64,000 nt of DNA. Source: Sphagnum magellanicum (lineage: Eukaryota; Streptophyta; Sphagnopsida; Sphagnales; Sphagnaceae). The stretch spans positions 19,715,303 to 19,779,302 of the forward strand of contig CM038918.1 of assembly GCA_021904315.1 (NCBI GenBank). Reading direction: 5' to 3'. Within the stretch, counting starts at the first letter, position 1. Each line of letters begins with the position of its first letter. Of this stretch, positions 11,334 through 21,810 are shown piece after piece. Made by a program: the position numbers and the translations under genes. The notes under the pieces were generated by a model that ran no database searches, was not told the DNA's origin, and saw only the letters and a list, made by a program, of their open reading frames with translations.

Positions 11334-12930
11334 CTATTTCTTCTTGCCAACCTTACCCTCCTTGCGACGGATGACCTCATCTGCGTACTTGATGCCCTTG
11401 CCCTTGTAGGGTTCAGGTGGCCTCCAGGAGCGGATGGTGGCTGAGAAGTCACCAACTGCACACTTATCTTTCCCTGATATGGTCAGCCTGGTATTCTCCT
11501 CCACCTTCACAGTAATACCTTCAGGAATGGTCAACCGAACTGGATGTGAGAACCCAAGATTGAGAGTCAACTCTTTCTTGTCAATTGATGCTCGATATCC
11601 AACACCAATCAGTTGTAGCTTCTTCTCAAACCCCTTGCTGACTCCAACAACCATGTTGTCTGTCAATGTTCTGTCAACCCCATCAAACAACCAGTTCAGA
11701 ACCTATAATTGCAATCTGAGAACTGCAGCTATTTCACATCTAGATGGATTACAAAGATTCAAACAGCAGTTACCGGAAGAGGCCATGCATTTGGCGAGCT
11801 CTTCTTGTGTCCAAAGCCCTAGCTACAGTGATGACACCCTTTTCATCCTGAGTGAGCTTCACTTCTCGGGGATATGTCTGTGCCAATTCTCCGAGAGGTC
11901 CCTTCACTGCCAGGCTTTGCCCATCCAGAACAACAGTCACTCCCTGAGGAACTCCAATTGGTGCCTTTCCAATTCTTGACTCCTTGCACTCTATTCTCAG
12001 AGATCCATCCCTGCTTTGCACTGGACATTGCACCTCCAACAGGTTGCTTGTGTTCAATGACTCTCCCGCAAATCCACTCCTCAGAGAGCTGTTAAAAGAT
12101 GCATGTAAACAAGTAAAAGGGTTTAGTATTCAAACCTAAGAAAATTTAGTATTCAAACTCTGTGGTGCAAACATGGCTGTGTTCCATGTGGCTCAAGCAG
12201 TAGGTATGGCTCTTAGGTTTTCCCAGCCCTACTTCAAGAAATGTTTTTTTACCAAATCCAATTAGAAAGAGACTCTAGTCAAGAATTCTCCAATTGTTAA
12301 CCTAAATCCTTGCAACAATACAAAAATCCCAGCACCAAAGAGCCAAACCATAGAAACCTAACAAGAGAAGAAGTGAATCAAATCTTCTAGAGCAAACAGC
12401 GTGCTCCTCTCTCTCATGTGTGTGCATGTGAGATTACAGGATTCCAAGCAAAATAAGGGCCATGAGAGTCAATGCAATACCCAGGAGGACTATGACCGCG
12501 TCTCCACAAATGTGCAACACTAATCTTAGAAGAGAAAAAACTACCCCGACTACTTTCTTCAGCTCTTCCGTCTCCCGCAGCTTAATTCAGAACCCTTCGG
12601 AACTGCATTGACAGGCTTAGACAATCACGAAAACTCAAACCTAAGACACAAAAAATTCTCCTCTCAACCAAGCGTCTCTCACGGTGCTGATTACAAGTCC
12701 CTTTTCGCTTCGAGCTGCGTGCTGCGTCATTGTGCATTACCATGACCATTACAAAGCATCTTTTCCGGAAACAACACAATACGGGATGAAATGGCCCAAA
12801 AAACCAAATACCGGAACGGAAAAGAGAACCGCAAACGCGCAGAAATATAAGGAAAGAAAAGGAGATGGGAATGGAGTGCATACCAGGATATGAAAGGCGC
12901 GGGATGCGAGCACGCGAGAGGAGACGCCAT
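11334..12930 (-). CDS. RPL6: Plastid ribosomal protein L6 (uL6c), nuclear-encoded, 3 exons
   Basis: Exons on the minus strand: 12930–12884, 12088–11774 and 11670–11334, giving 232 residues with matching phases. Residues 1 to about 45 ([15 protein letters not shown]…) are Ser/Ala-rich and nearly free of acidic residues, a plausible chloroplast transit peptide. The mature part begins near [10 protein letters not shown]. It carries the L6 signatures [57 protein letters not shown] and the C-terminal [16 protein letters not shown] plus a lysine-rich end. L6 binds 23S rRNA near the factor-binding side of the large subunit. The length fits the Arabidopsis plastid protein (about 223). Exon 1 is short and rests on a good donor (TG/gtatgc), correct phase and transit-peptide character. 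The other two exons are secure. Confidence 0.94.
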
Positions 12931-13500
12931 GGCTATCCTATCCGCTTGCCGCCGCAGTGCAAGCTTCCGTGCGAGAAACCCCGGCTGCTGCAGAAGCTCG
13001 CACGGCCATACCTTCTCTACCCTCCACACTCGTTCCCTTGGATGAAAAAACGCCCTACCTTCCGATCTTCTGGATGAAACTGGTGGATAGGATTGCCAAT
13101 TTGGTTACTTTCGAAGTGGTTGTCAGTTCGAATCTCACTAGGTGCCACGCCACATATGATCTGTAGTTTTTCTTGTGATAACAAGACCTACCAGGTGGTG
13201 GTATTGTGATGTCCATTGCAATAAAAGTTCCTAGTGGACTTAGACCTGTTTCCCTTACACAAAATATGACCAGGCAAAAAACCAAAAAATTCCGTGAAAA
13301 TTTAAGTATGAAAAACAAATAGTCAAGGGGAGGGGGAAGGTCCCAATCTTTTTTTAAAATGGCCAAAATTTTCTCGAAAGATTAGCAAAATTAGTCAAAT
13401 TTACACTAGGGAAAAAAAAAATGCCATTTTTTTCTTGGAAAAATGACCAAAAATTTCAGGAACCAATTTTTTTAAAAAAAGGTCAACATATGGATATAAG
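12931..13500. other. RPL6 upstream region with a short opposing ORF
   Basis: The RPL6 start lies in a palindromic CCATGG. On the opposite strand an ATG at 12929 opens a 38-codon frame ([16 protein letters not shown]…, stop near 13043). It is Arg/Ser-rich without acidic residues, like a targeting peptide, but has no recognised continuation, so I do not call it a gene. GC content drops sharply after about 13170. A dispersed AT-rich repeat fragment (13361–13470) marks the edge of the gene island. Confidence 0.4.
13085..13150 (+). repeat. tRNA-like / SINE-head-like fragment
   Basis: An A-box-like sequence (TTGCCAATTTGGT at about 13093–13105) is followed by a B-box-like sequence (AGTTCGAATC at about 13125–13134). 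A 5-bp T-stem with one mismatch flanks the TTCGAAT loop. The A-to-B spacing is about 10 bases shorter than in a tRNA, and no acceptor stem pairs. It is therefore not a functional tRNA gene. It may be the head of a tRNA-derived SINE or a tRNA relic, or chance similarity. Confidence 0.3.
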
Positions 13501-14571
13501 GATGCTCCACTCACAAGCAGTGAAATCCTTCCAATGAACTTCGGACATCATTTGCTAGAGTTTTGCTGGGCTATGCCTTCAGGGAAGGAATATACAATTG
13601 TTTGGAATATGCAATATTATAATGTAAGTTAGACATTAGAGCAGCTCTATTCATACCCAATATTCAGGTCTGAAATAGTAAAACTCACATCCAAGAGGGT
13701 TGACTTATTATTTCACATAACCCACCCATAAACTTGATTTTTGAAGATGACCAGCTTATTATTTTTCAAGCGTCACCCATAAACATGAAATCAAGATACT
13801 CAAGGTTCTGAGATTACTAATAACAAACCACTTGGACCAATCAACCAATCTGGCCAATCAATAATAGATGTTAAATTATACAATGGATCTTGCCAACCCA
13901 TCAGCTTGTGCGCAAATGCTATCCCAAAATCACTTCACCACCCAAAAACTAACAGAACAATTATTCTTCTTCATCCAAAACCTGTTGTCAAGTGTGATGG
14001 TGGGGATGTTCAAGATGAGAAATTTGGGTTCTCCAAGCACACTGGCTCTGTAAAATACATACCAGTTTTAAAAGATTTATTTTTATTTTTGTTGAAGCTT
14101 TAGAAGTAGGTAAGGAGAGTTAAATGATTTGATATTCCAATTATTTCAAACATTAAAGATGCACTCCATTTTTAAGCATCAGCTTTCCCTTCCTTTTGCT
14201 TTGTGCTTGTACAACTTTGGTTTAGTCATGTTTTCAACCTTATGTTAAAGAATACAAATTTTGAGGTGAATTATGTTTTAAATACTTAATTAAAATTAGT
14301 GTAAATCTCATGGCATGGACCTCATGTATGTATGTTGCACTTTTATTTCTATGGGGTATTGAGGTCAACTGCAAAGTCACTGAATAAACAAATTGCTCAT
14401 TTGTGCTGAAGAAATCAAATGTTGTCAAGTTTCAACATTTTTCCAAAAGCACAAAACAACGAGGATGCCATAAACAAAAAGGAATACTGAAACTATGGAC
14501 GTAACCAACTGTGTTTTATCTCTCTCTCTACTTTGAGGGCTCTCCCCCAGGAGAAGAACCCCCAGGGATAA
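13500..14571. other. Intergenic stretch, no gene
   Basis: No exon-like reading frame is recognised. The block at about 13503–13582 resembles 15242–15320 (shared words aaggatg-tccact, caatgaa-tt-gg-catcat), suggesting an old local duplication flanking the TIR element between them. The rest is AT-rich and featureless. Confidence 0.45.
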
Positions 14572-15061
14572 TAGAGTTATCCATAAAGTAAGAAAAACAC
14601 AGCACCAGAACCCTGAGTTTGGTTATATACAAGGTAAGATTCAAAAAAACCCTGCAAAAAAGTACATTAGCATTCAACAGGGGATGAAACTCAGAAAACC
14701 ATCAATTTTGCTGATAAACTGAGTTCCATCCTGTCTTTCCTTTTTCCTGAGCGCCTCCATCATCATTTGAAATAGTATTTAAGCTATGAAGATCTGATAA
14801 CTAAATTTTTTTTTTAATTTAAATCGCAGGTGTAAAAAATAAGATTTAGACCTATTTGCTACATATATTTTCACTTTTACTAATTGTACAACTATTATAA
14901 TTACTCTTGGACCTCATGCATTAAATGCAGAGTTTCAGCATTTCATACTAAGATTTAACAAAATGTCTTTAACAAAATGTCTTTACTTTGCAGATACCAC
15001 TGAAAGAGGGGATAGGGGGTGAAAGAGGCCCAAAGTCAGGGTTACTTTACAGACAACTCTA
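14572..15061 (-). mobile_element. Non-autonomous TIR DNA transposon, copy A
   Basis: The left end TAGAGTTATCCATAAAGTAA (14572–14591) matches the reverse complement of the right end (15042–15061), with about three mismatches in 20. This gives terminal inverted repeats. The whole 490-bp element, in reverse orientation, aligns with 49589–50022. Shared blocks include AATGCTAA-TGTAC, AACTCAGGGT and AGTATGAAATGCTGAAACT. Copy A carries an extra segment of about 95 bp near 14770–14860. No transposase ORF is present, so it is non-autonomous. The superfamily is not assigned because the target-site duplication is unclear. Confidence 0.65.
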
Positions 15062-15440
15062 ATGCCAAGGGGAGATCCTATTATGTTCCAATGTTCACAT
15101 AAAAATAAAGTTATTTATGTGCATAGAGGTTCTTGTAGTTGTGGATTCTCCTGAGGTTCGGAGCAGCCTTGGGCCCAAGCCCTGAAGTGACCCTCCCTGA
15201 AAGTGGACCCACTTATACAGGAACCTCCCCTACAACATAAAAGGATGGTCCACTAGAGTATGCAATGAAACCATTCAAATGAATTTGGGCATCATTCCGC
15301 TGGGGTTTCTTCAATGATGCATTTTTCCAGAAACACAAAAGAACAAGGATGAAATAAGAATCTCCAACTCAGCTAGATTTTTCATTTTCTTCTCTCTTCA
15401 AGGAAGGTGCTTTCCACCAGTGGTATTGTGACTGCACCCT

Positions 15441-15649
15441 TGTTCTTCTTTCACTGTGTTCACCTTTTGATCAAACATTTCATATAGGGTGCATCCCACT
15501 CCATTCATCCTTATTCCTCTTTCACTGTGCTTTTGCTTTGGTTAAACATTTTGGATAGGGTGTATCCCACTTCATGCACACATATCCAGTGTTTCCCACT
15601 TCAAAATAATTTTGAGATCGGGTGAAACTCACTTCATTCGCATATATCC
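15441..15649. repeat. Tandem repeat, about 75-bp unit, 2 full and 1 partial copy
   Basis: Copies at about 15441–15511 and 15512–15587 share the words CTTTCACTGTG, AAACATTT, ATAGGGTG, ATCCCACT and CATTCA or CATGCA in the same order. A partial third copy (15597–15649) keeps GATCGGGTGAAACTCACTTCATTC and catatatcc. The frames are not coding. Confidence 0.6.
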
Positions 15650-15749
15650 AGTATATCCCAATTCATTCAAAATATTGCTTACAATTGAATTTGAATGAAC
15701 TGGGATATTTTTCAACAGCATATTTTGGGGATAGGACACATGTGACTAA

Positions 15750-15957
15750 AGGTGCATTCACACCTAATGTTAAGTCAGTGTTAAGTGAAAATCTAGGTGG
15801 CATCTTAGGTGGCACCCAATGTTAAATGGGTGGTGGTTCAATATTAAGTGAATGTTAACACAAAATCTTTGGGGCAAATAGGTTTAGGTCCTAAACAACT
15901 AGCTTGGTGTTAGCAGACTTACTACTAGAGTCCTTAACACCAAGTGTGAATGCACCT
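15750..15957. mobile_element. 208-bp MITE with TAA target-site duplication
   Basis: The element begins AGGTGCATTCACAC and ends with its exact reverse complement GTGTGAATGCACCT. The similarity extends inward to about 26 bases (…TGTTAAG on both arms). It is flanked on both sides by TAA (15747–15749 and 15958–15960). Short size, absence of coding capacity, TIRs and a 3-bp TWA duplication fit a PIF/Harbinger (Tourist-like) MITE. That superfamily assignment is inference from the duplication only. Confidence 0.8.
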
Positions 15958-15960
15958 TAA

Positions 15961-17479
15961 CAAACCCCACACAAAAACAAGTCACAATTTCAAGAGAGAG
16001 AAAGAGAGTTGTTAATTTAATGATCCATTTCACATCTATTTCTTCTTAATTTCTATGTAAACCAGCCAATCTTTATTAACCAAGGGGCACCAGTACACAG
16101 TACTTTACTGGTTAGGTCTTTCAAGGTGGCAACTAGAGGACCAGACCTTTTCAATCACCTTTCCCCTCATTTTCCCCCAGATTCCCATTCAAACATAACA
16201 GAGGTTTCCTGCTGCCACTAAGGAGATGAGGTAACCAGGCAAACCTTGAGGCAGAAGAAAGCTTTCCTGGGATACACGTGAGCTTACTATGGAAGAATAC
16301 TAACATCAGCAGTTTACATCACATTCAAAAACTCTGAACAAGTTTAGTCATGTTGCAGTTTCTCACTAGTTTGGAAATTTTGTTGTGGAAGATATGTTAG
16401 TCAATGAAAGAGTTTTTTAAATCTTCATGTAGTACTACTGTTAACTTTCTCCATAGAAAAGCTCCCAATAGAACATCAACATCAAAGGACTTGAAAGAAT
16501 CAAACCCAATAATGTCATCAAGATTTCAGACATCTGACAAGGCATCTATGTACAAGGGAAAGAAGGAATTTACACACTTTTTGAGGACTGGAATAGAACA
16601 AAGAAGGAAAATTAACTGAGAACTGGCTTGAACAGAGCTTCATATCATCATCCCCAATAACCTCATCACTTCCCTGCAGCAGGTGAAGGTCAATGTCATA
16701 CTCTAAACAAACCGCCTGCGTTCGAGTACACACAACAATGTAGTAATAGGAAACACTCAACTCTTGATGATGGCTAGCTCAACAATCTCTTTGAGAGAGG
16801 GAGAAGGACCCAAGGAAACTAACTAAGAAGGATGAAACGGAAAACAGAGAAAGAAAAATGAAAAAAGAAAATTGAGACTTAAGTAGAAAAAACCACACAA
16901 GCTCCCCAACAAAGGATTGAGAAAAGTCCTCGCATATTAATCACTGCGACAATTCCAAAGATGGAAAATACCAAACAGAAATCCTTCCTTCATCAAGAAA
17001 AACCTCTGGTTTGTTTTAATAGAAACTTAATACATGGGTACCCACCACCAGATCACAACTCCTGTTATACAAAAGAAATCAGGTGCAGCTGTAAAACTGT
17101 TTGGGTTGGTTTGGGATGGGAGTGGGGCAGGGGAGGAAGACTATATCCAAAATCAAAACAGAGGAACTGGTTTCTTGCAGTGCCATCTATTCAAATCAAA
17201 AACAGAGTCGGGGGATTTACAAAACAAATATTCCTGAAAAATCCAGAGAAGGAAACTAATCCCAACCTTTCCTCTCCTGAAACAAAGCAGAGACAAAATG
17301 CTTGTATAGAGGTGACTACAAAGCATCTCAAGAGGTCACTGGCTGCTAACCTACATGTGACTGAAGTACCTACAGTTCCCTGAAAGTATTTTGCATGACA
17401 ATGCTTGGAAGAGATGTCTAAATGGAGAGAGATGACAGCTAAAGTTAGTTATCACAGCTGTGAGTTGCACCTTCAAATT
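15961..17479. other. Intergenic and 3' flank of the HMGB gene
   Basis: No coding exon is recognised. Several open frames of 60–140 codons exist on the plus strand (for example 16961–17383), but they lack domains and have unusual composition. The segment just above 17.3 kb is probably the HMGB 3'-UTR and terminator region. Confidence 0.45.
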
Positions 17480-18760
17480 CTAGTCTTCTAAGTCTTCATC
17501 CTCCTGCAAAACATCCACCCCCCCAAGTTAATGACAAAGAAAGTACAATCACAACATTAACCAGCAAACAGATGGCAAAATCCCAAAACAAGTTGTGAGA
17601 AGGAAAATTAAACAGGAAAGAGACCCATACATCTTCGTCATCCTCATCATCATTGATCTCTGACTTGGACTTATCTGATTCTTCAGCATCACCATCATCC
17701 TCCTCATCATCATCCTACAGACAGTGTGGTCAAAGACACATTTCAGCAGATGCAAAATACTCAAGCAAAAAGCAAACCACACAATATTTTTACAACAATC
17801 ATACCTGCTTCTGTTTGTATGCTGCCAGGGTCTTCACATATTCTGACTTCTTCTGTGTAGCCTTGTTAATGTAAGGTGCCTTCTCCTGTAAACAAAGAAC
17901 AGTGAAGTTATAAAGAAATATGGATGTGCAACCCAACAGACCAAAACAATCAAAAGTGAAAATGAGACTCACTGCATCTGACATGTCTTTCCACTTTTCT
18001 CCTCCAGCCTTGCCAACCTGGGCAAAAAAGGATCAACAGTCAATGCATGTCCACAGATCAAGGACAACAACCAGTGACAAGCTAAAACCTGCTGCAAAAA
18101 GGAAGAACAAAGGAGGAAACACAGAAAGCTATTCAAATCTCTAGAAGATATAGGAGCATGGTTGGCGGCTTACCATTGTTACACCCTTGACATCAGGGTG
18201 CTCCTCTTTGAAGGTCTTTCTGAATTCATTACTGATGGCACAAGACCCAGAAAAACACCCTTAATTAGCACCTGACACTACAGTCCTGAGAAGTAGAAGG
18301 AGAGCAAAAGCTTAAGTTACTACACCCGTTTGTGGAAACAGCTTCTTTATGACATACTTACAGGAACAGGAAGAAAGCAGTAGGTGGTCGCTTTGGAGCA
18401 TTGGGGTCCTTGGCTGCTTTGGCAGCCTTCTTTGATGCTCTTGGTTTCTTTGCCTTCGCTTCTTTCACAGCACCTTTCCTCTTCTTGATATCTCTGCAAA
18501 TGCCCACTCCAGTGACCAGAAACAATATGAGCAACCTCACAATATCACAATAAATGAGCCACAGTTAAAGTACCTATGAAGAGAAAAGTGAGAAGCATTT
18601 TAAGACAAAACTTTGGCATGCAAACCAGATTGCAGGAAATAGATGCACATGCTGAAACAAAAAGAAAAGCGGCATACTTTTCTTCAATCTTCCTTGTCTT
18701 GTCTTTCACAATACTTTTCACAACTGTAGGAGCTCCTTTCTTGCCCTTCGTGTCCTTCAT
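17480..18760 (-). CDS. HMGB: HMGB-type high mobility group box protein, 7 exons
   Basis: Minus-strand exons: 18760–18678, 18493–18362, 18231–18174, 18017–17973, 17885–17805, 17714–17631 and 17503–17480. All phases agree, giving 168 residues. Residues 1–57 form a basic Lys/Ala-rich N-terminal domain. Residues 58–129 are a single HMG box (PNAPKRPPTAFFLFLNEF, FKEEHPDVKGVTMVGKAGG, EKWKDMSDAEKAPY, AAYKQ). Residues 134–168 are an acidic Asp/Glu tail. This basic–box–acidic order is that of plant HMGB proteins, which bend DNA and act as chromatin architectural factors and chaperones. Exon-by-exon division of the box matches plant HMGB genes as I remember them. A good acceptor (poly-T, then cccag at 18772) just upstream of the start codon indicates a 5'-UTR intron. 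Which Arabidopsis paralogue is closest cannot be said. Confidence 0.94.
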
Positions 18761-18771
18761 CCTGACGAGGC

Positions 18772-19753
18772 CTGGGATCAAACCGAAAAAAAAAGTAGTG
18801 TTAAATGAAAGACTTGGACATACATAGACGTACGAGTCCTTTGGAGCCACTGAAGGAAGGTAGCAGACACTGCACACCAAGCGAGGTGTACTGGGCATGT
18901 CGATTGAAGCCTATCTTCTACTATATAAGAAATGCGTGGAGAGCAAGGTCAAAACCAACAAGGAAAAAAGTAATACGAGGAGACATGATGCAGCAAACCC
19001 TCAGAACTTCTGCGACCTGGAAAAAGAAAACCATGAGGCTATGAAGCATTATTGCAGGTCACGCTAGACTCCAGTAAAAAGACCTCCATACAAAAGAGGC
19101 GCATGCAACTGCTAAGCAGAATCGGTAGCTGCTGCACAGACACAGTACGCACAGAAAGTCACAAAAGACACGGGCTCTCAACATACGCGAGAAGTTCCCG
19201 CCTGTTTCCCGTGGAGTCCCGCAATCGTCGAAGCTATTACCACTCTTTTCTTTTCCAAACATAGCAACGCCATATTACAGAAAGTACTACTAAGGCTTTC
19301 GAAGTGGAATATAAAAGACTGCCGCAGAAAAAGAAGCAGAAGCAGCAAACTACTGCGGAATAAACCACACATAATAGTGGCGTAAACACAGCAACGGCGG
19401 TAGAAAGAAAACGCGCATGGTTGTCAAAGCTTCCGCACGCTTTTGTGCATGCAAGTATTGAGAGCTTTACAAGAAGAGAGTGCTATGAGCTTATTATTAG
19501 CCCTAGACGACAACAACACAAACGACCACAACACATCCCCAACCCGACTTTCCCCCAGAGACACAGAAAAGGCTACGAAAATCGAGCGAAAGAGGGGAAA
19601 AATCACAACCTGAAGAACCGCGAGTCGCAACGTAGCCGATCCGAGGCAGGAGAACAAGGGCCGTGTACTGGGGTCGAAGCAGCAACAGGAGAAAAACAAC
19701 AACACAGCGAGCGAGGGTTTGCTAAGGCAAGCGCTCAAGTGTTTGTGCGGTAA

Positions 19754-19788
<35 letters not shown>

Positions 19789-20100
19789 TGTTGCAGCGCC
19801 CACCCGGGCAACGCAGAGCCGGGTGGGGCGGAAAAGGGCGGGGCGGGAACCGGCTAGCGCAGGCTTCGGGCGACCGGCTACCACACGGGCGCCAGCGAGC
19901 CAGAGCTAAGTCGAGGTCACTTTATCGGCCCCGCGGTTACCAGCTTCTCCGGGTGACCTGCCACAGCCCCCCCGGTGACCCCCCGACTTTCAAATTTTTG
20001 CGCAATCTAGAATCCCGAACGTCGTTTCGCGCGCGCCACACTGCCCGGTTCGAACGAGCCACTTTTCTCGGTTGAGGTCCGCAAAACCCAGAGCCCAAAA
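18772..20100 (-). promoter_or_regulatory. HMGB leader intron and GC-rich promoter region
   Basis: An acceptor at 18773–18772 (poly-T tract followed by CCCAG) implies that the HMGB mRNA begins further upstream on the minus strand. GC content rises through 19.5–20.08 kb, including GGGGCGG- and GGGCGGGGCGGG-like boxes near 19825–19848. A (CT)14 tract lies at 19757–19785. These are typical of a constitutive promoter and first exon. The exact transcription start and 5' donor are not resolved. ORFs seen here on either strand are not convincing. Confidence 0.5.
19757..19785. repeat. (CT)n microsatellite
   Basis: An uninterrupted CT dinucleotide tract of 29 bases. It reads as (GA)n in the direction of HMGB transcription and sits in the presumed HMGB promoter or first exon. 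Confidence 0.95.
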
Positions 20101-21160
20101 AGAGAGGACCAAATAAAATACGTGAATTTCCATTGGTTGTATGGTTCGGTCCGAAAAATAAAGTGAATTCCCATTGGTTGGATAGTTTGGTCCGGGTGTC
20201 AATGGAAACGACAGGACTTCAAACATGTCCAGGTGGAGTGTTTCCATTGGTGTATCCCCCATTTCGAGATCCTGCCAAATGGACTTTTAGGGTTTCCGTA
20301 AGATCGAGATCTTGGCTTTTGAGCATAACATCAAGAGGCTCCCCCGTCTTCAGAGTGTTGATTTTTGCACGTTATATTGCGAGCACAAAGCTTGAATCCA
20401 TCTGTCTCTAAGTCTTCAAAGGATTTAAAGGATCTTCTTCACACTATGCTTTAGTACCTGCTGCAAAACACAAAGAGATTCAATTTTTTAAAGCTCAAGC
20501 TCCAGGTTTCAAGGGGGCTTTCTTCCTATCATCAGAATTTCCAAACACAACAAACCTGCCCAGAGTTGGTGCAAATAGAAAGGCAAAAATCTGCTTCAAA
20601 AATGAGAACTCTTTGTTCTTGTAACATGGGAGTACGTGCCTTGAGGCAGGATACAGTCTAATCAGCATTCCTTCATTGAACCTCAGTTGCCAATTCCAAA
20701 GAAATACTACTTTCTAGCTGCACGCCAAAACTTGTGGTACAGAATGCAGGGCAGGCACCCTGCAAGCCATAGAGTTTGAAACTACCTGAGCAAACAATGC
20801 TGACCCATTCATGTCAACCCAAAAGATAGACCAGTTCCATGATTACATGCTCCATAGCCAGCTAACATCCGAGTATGTTGGAAGTACATAGTACGTACCA
20901 TGAAGCAGGACACAGTACAATCAGCCATGCTTTCATGCTGACATGCTGCTCCACCGCAATCTAACATGCCAAACCTGAATCTAGACATGTGCTGTCTTAA
21001 TGCTACCAGATTTAGAGCAATTGTACATATGGACTGACCTCTGAAGCAACCAGATGTGTCTGATCCAGTTGGTGTACTGCAACTCAAAGCGTCCCATGTT
21101 GATAAGTAGCTTGAAACCACTCCCAACAGATACAAAAGCAGGAGCACAGTCTTTGAATGT
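20100..21160. other. Non-desert block without recognised gene; CCAAT-rich direct repeat
   Basis: Near 20122–20153 and 20163–20194 the word gtgaatt-CCATTGGTTG-ATaGTT-GGTCCG occurs twice with 41-bp spacing. A third CCATTGGTG occurs near 20243. These are direct repeats containing inverted CCAAT motifs (ATTGG). The region up to 21160 is less AT-rich than the deserts. It could be the 3' part of the minus-strand transcription unit that starts near 21.78 kb, but I recognise no exons. Confidence 0.35.
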
Positions 21161-21164
21161 GCTC

Positions 21165-21810
21165 CCGGACTTATGTCTGGATGCATGGGACAGTGGTGAC
21201 CAATACCTCTCCATGATTTCCAAATGTGAAGTTGCTCCATGCATTTCTAGGGGTTTTAGCAACTGTAATCCATGCTTTCAGTAAGAACTGCAGCAACACT
21301 ATCTCCAACTGCTGCTCATAGTCAAGATTTTCACGCTGTTTCTGTGTTGGGATGAACTTGAACATCTGCATCAGATTGTGTTATGTGAAGGTTGACAACT
21401 TTGAGAACTGTTCTTAATAAGAACTGCAAAGTTGAATGCGTAGGGGAAATGTCCAGCCATTGCTGGCCAAACTCGCCGCCAACAGTATCCAGCTTTGCTT
21501 GATGGATCATCTGCAAAAGCTCCACGCTGCGAATTTTAGTCTCGTGTTCATCAAAAGTACCTCTCAGATTACTGGATCTCTCAATTTTTGCAACTCTTGA
21601 AATACAGAACCAGAAGAACTACTGCTCCAAAATTCACCTAGGGTTTGAAAACTGCACTCACAGAAAGAGAACCGTAGAAAAAAGGCCTAAACAACTCCTC
21701 GTCGTTTGTTAGCTGACAAGAGAGAAGAAGAAATCCGCGGTTGCGGAGCTGCTTTCCGAATGAAGGAAAGAGAAGAGAGAGAGAGTGCAAAAAATTAGGG
21801 TTTCTATGTT
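21165..21810 (-). other. Putative minus-strand transcription unit, unrecognised
   Basis: On the minus strand a telo-box (AAACCCTAAT, 21803–21794) is followed by a CT-rich patch (about 21785–21765), a layout typical of plant core promoters. Downstream, an open frame runs from about 21625 to 21334 (…RGTFDEHETKIRSVELLQ…). It is followed in another frame by MFKFIPTQKQRENLDYEQQL and LLQFLLKAWITVAK, down to about 21171. A CAG acceptor precedes that second Met, but no suitable donor of normal intron length is evident. I know no family for these peptides. It may be a decayed gene, a lineage-specific gene or a non-coding RNA. Opposite it, plus-strand frames from about 21840 to 22450 are also open but unrecognised. 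Confidence 0.3.
21794..21803 (-). promoter_or_regulatory. Telo-box
   Basis: AAACCCTAAT on the minus strand, immediately upstream of a CT-rich stretch. Telo-boxes (AAACCCTA) are common close to start sites of plant ribosomal-protein and growth-related genes. Here the motif suggests a minus-strand start near 21.78 kb. Confidence 0.45.

Noticed and set aside
13085-13150. Functional tRNA gene
   Set aside because: The A-to-B box spacing is too short, there is no acceptor stem and no anticodon stem, so it is listed only as a tRNA-like fragment.
14572-15061. LTR with a tRNA-Met primer-binding site (TGGTATC word at about 14990)
   Set aside because: Only seven bases match the usual primer site, and the inverted, not direct, terminal repeats fit a DNA transposon better.
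19421-20075. Plus-strand Arg/Ser/Gln-rich frames of 110–118 codons
   Set aside because: They lie in the GC-rich HMGB promoter/leader region on the opposite strand and include a translated (CT)n tract; nothing supports a protein.
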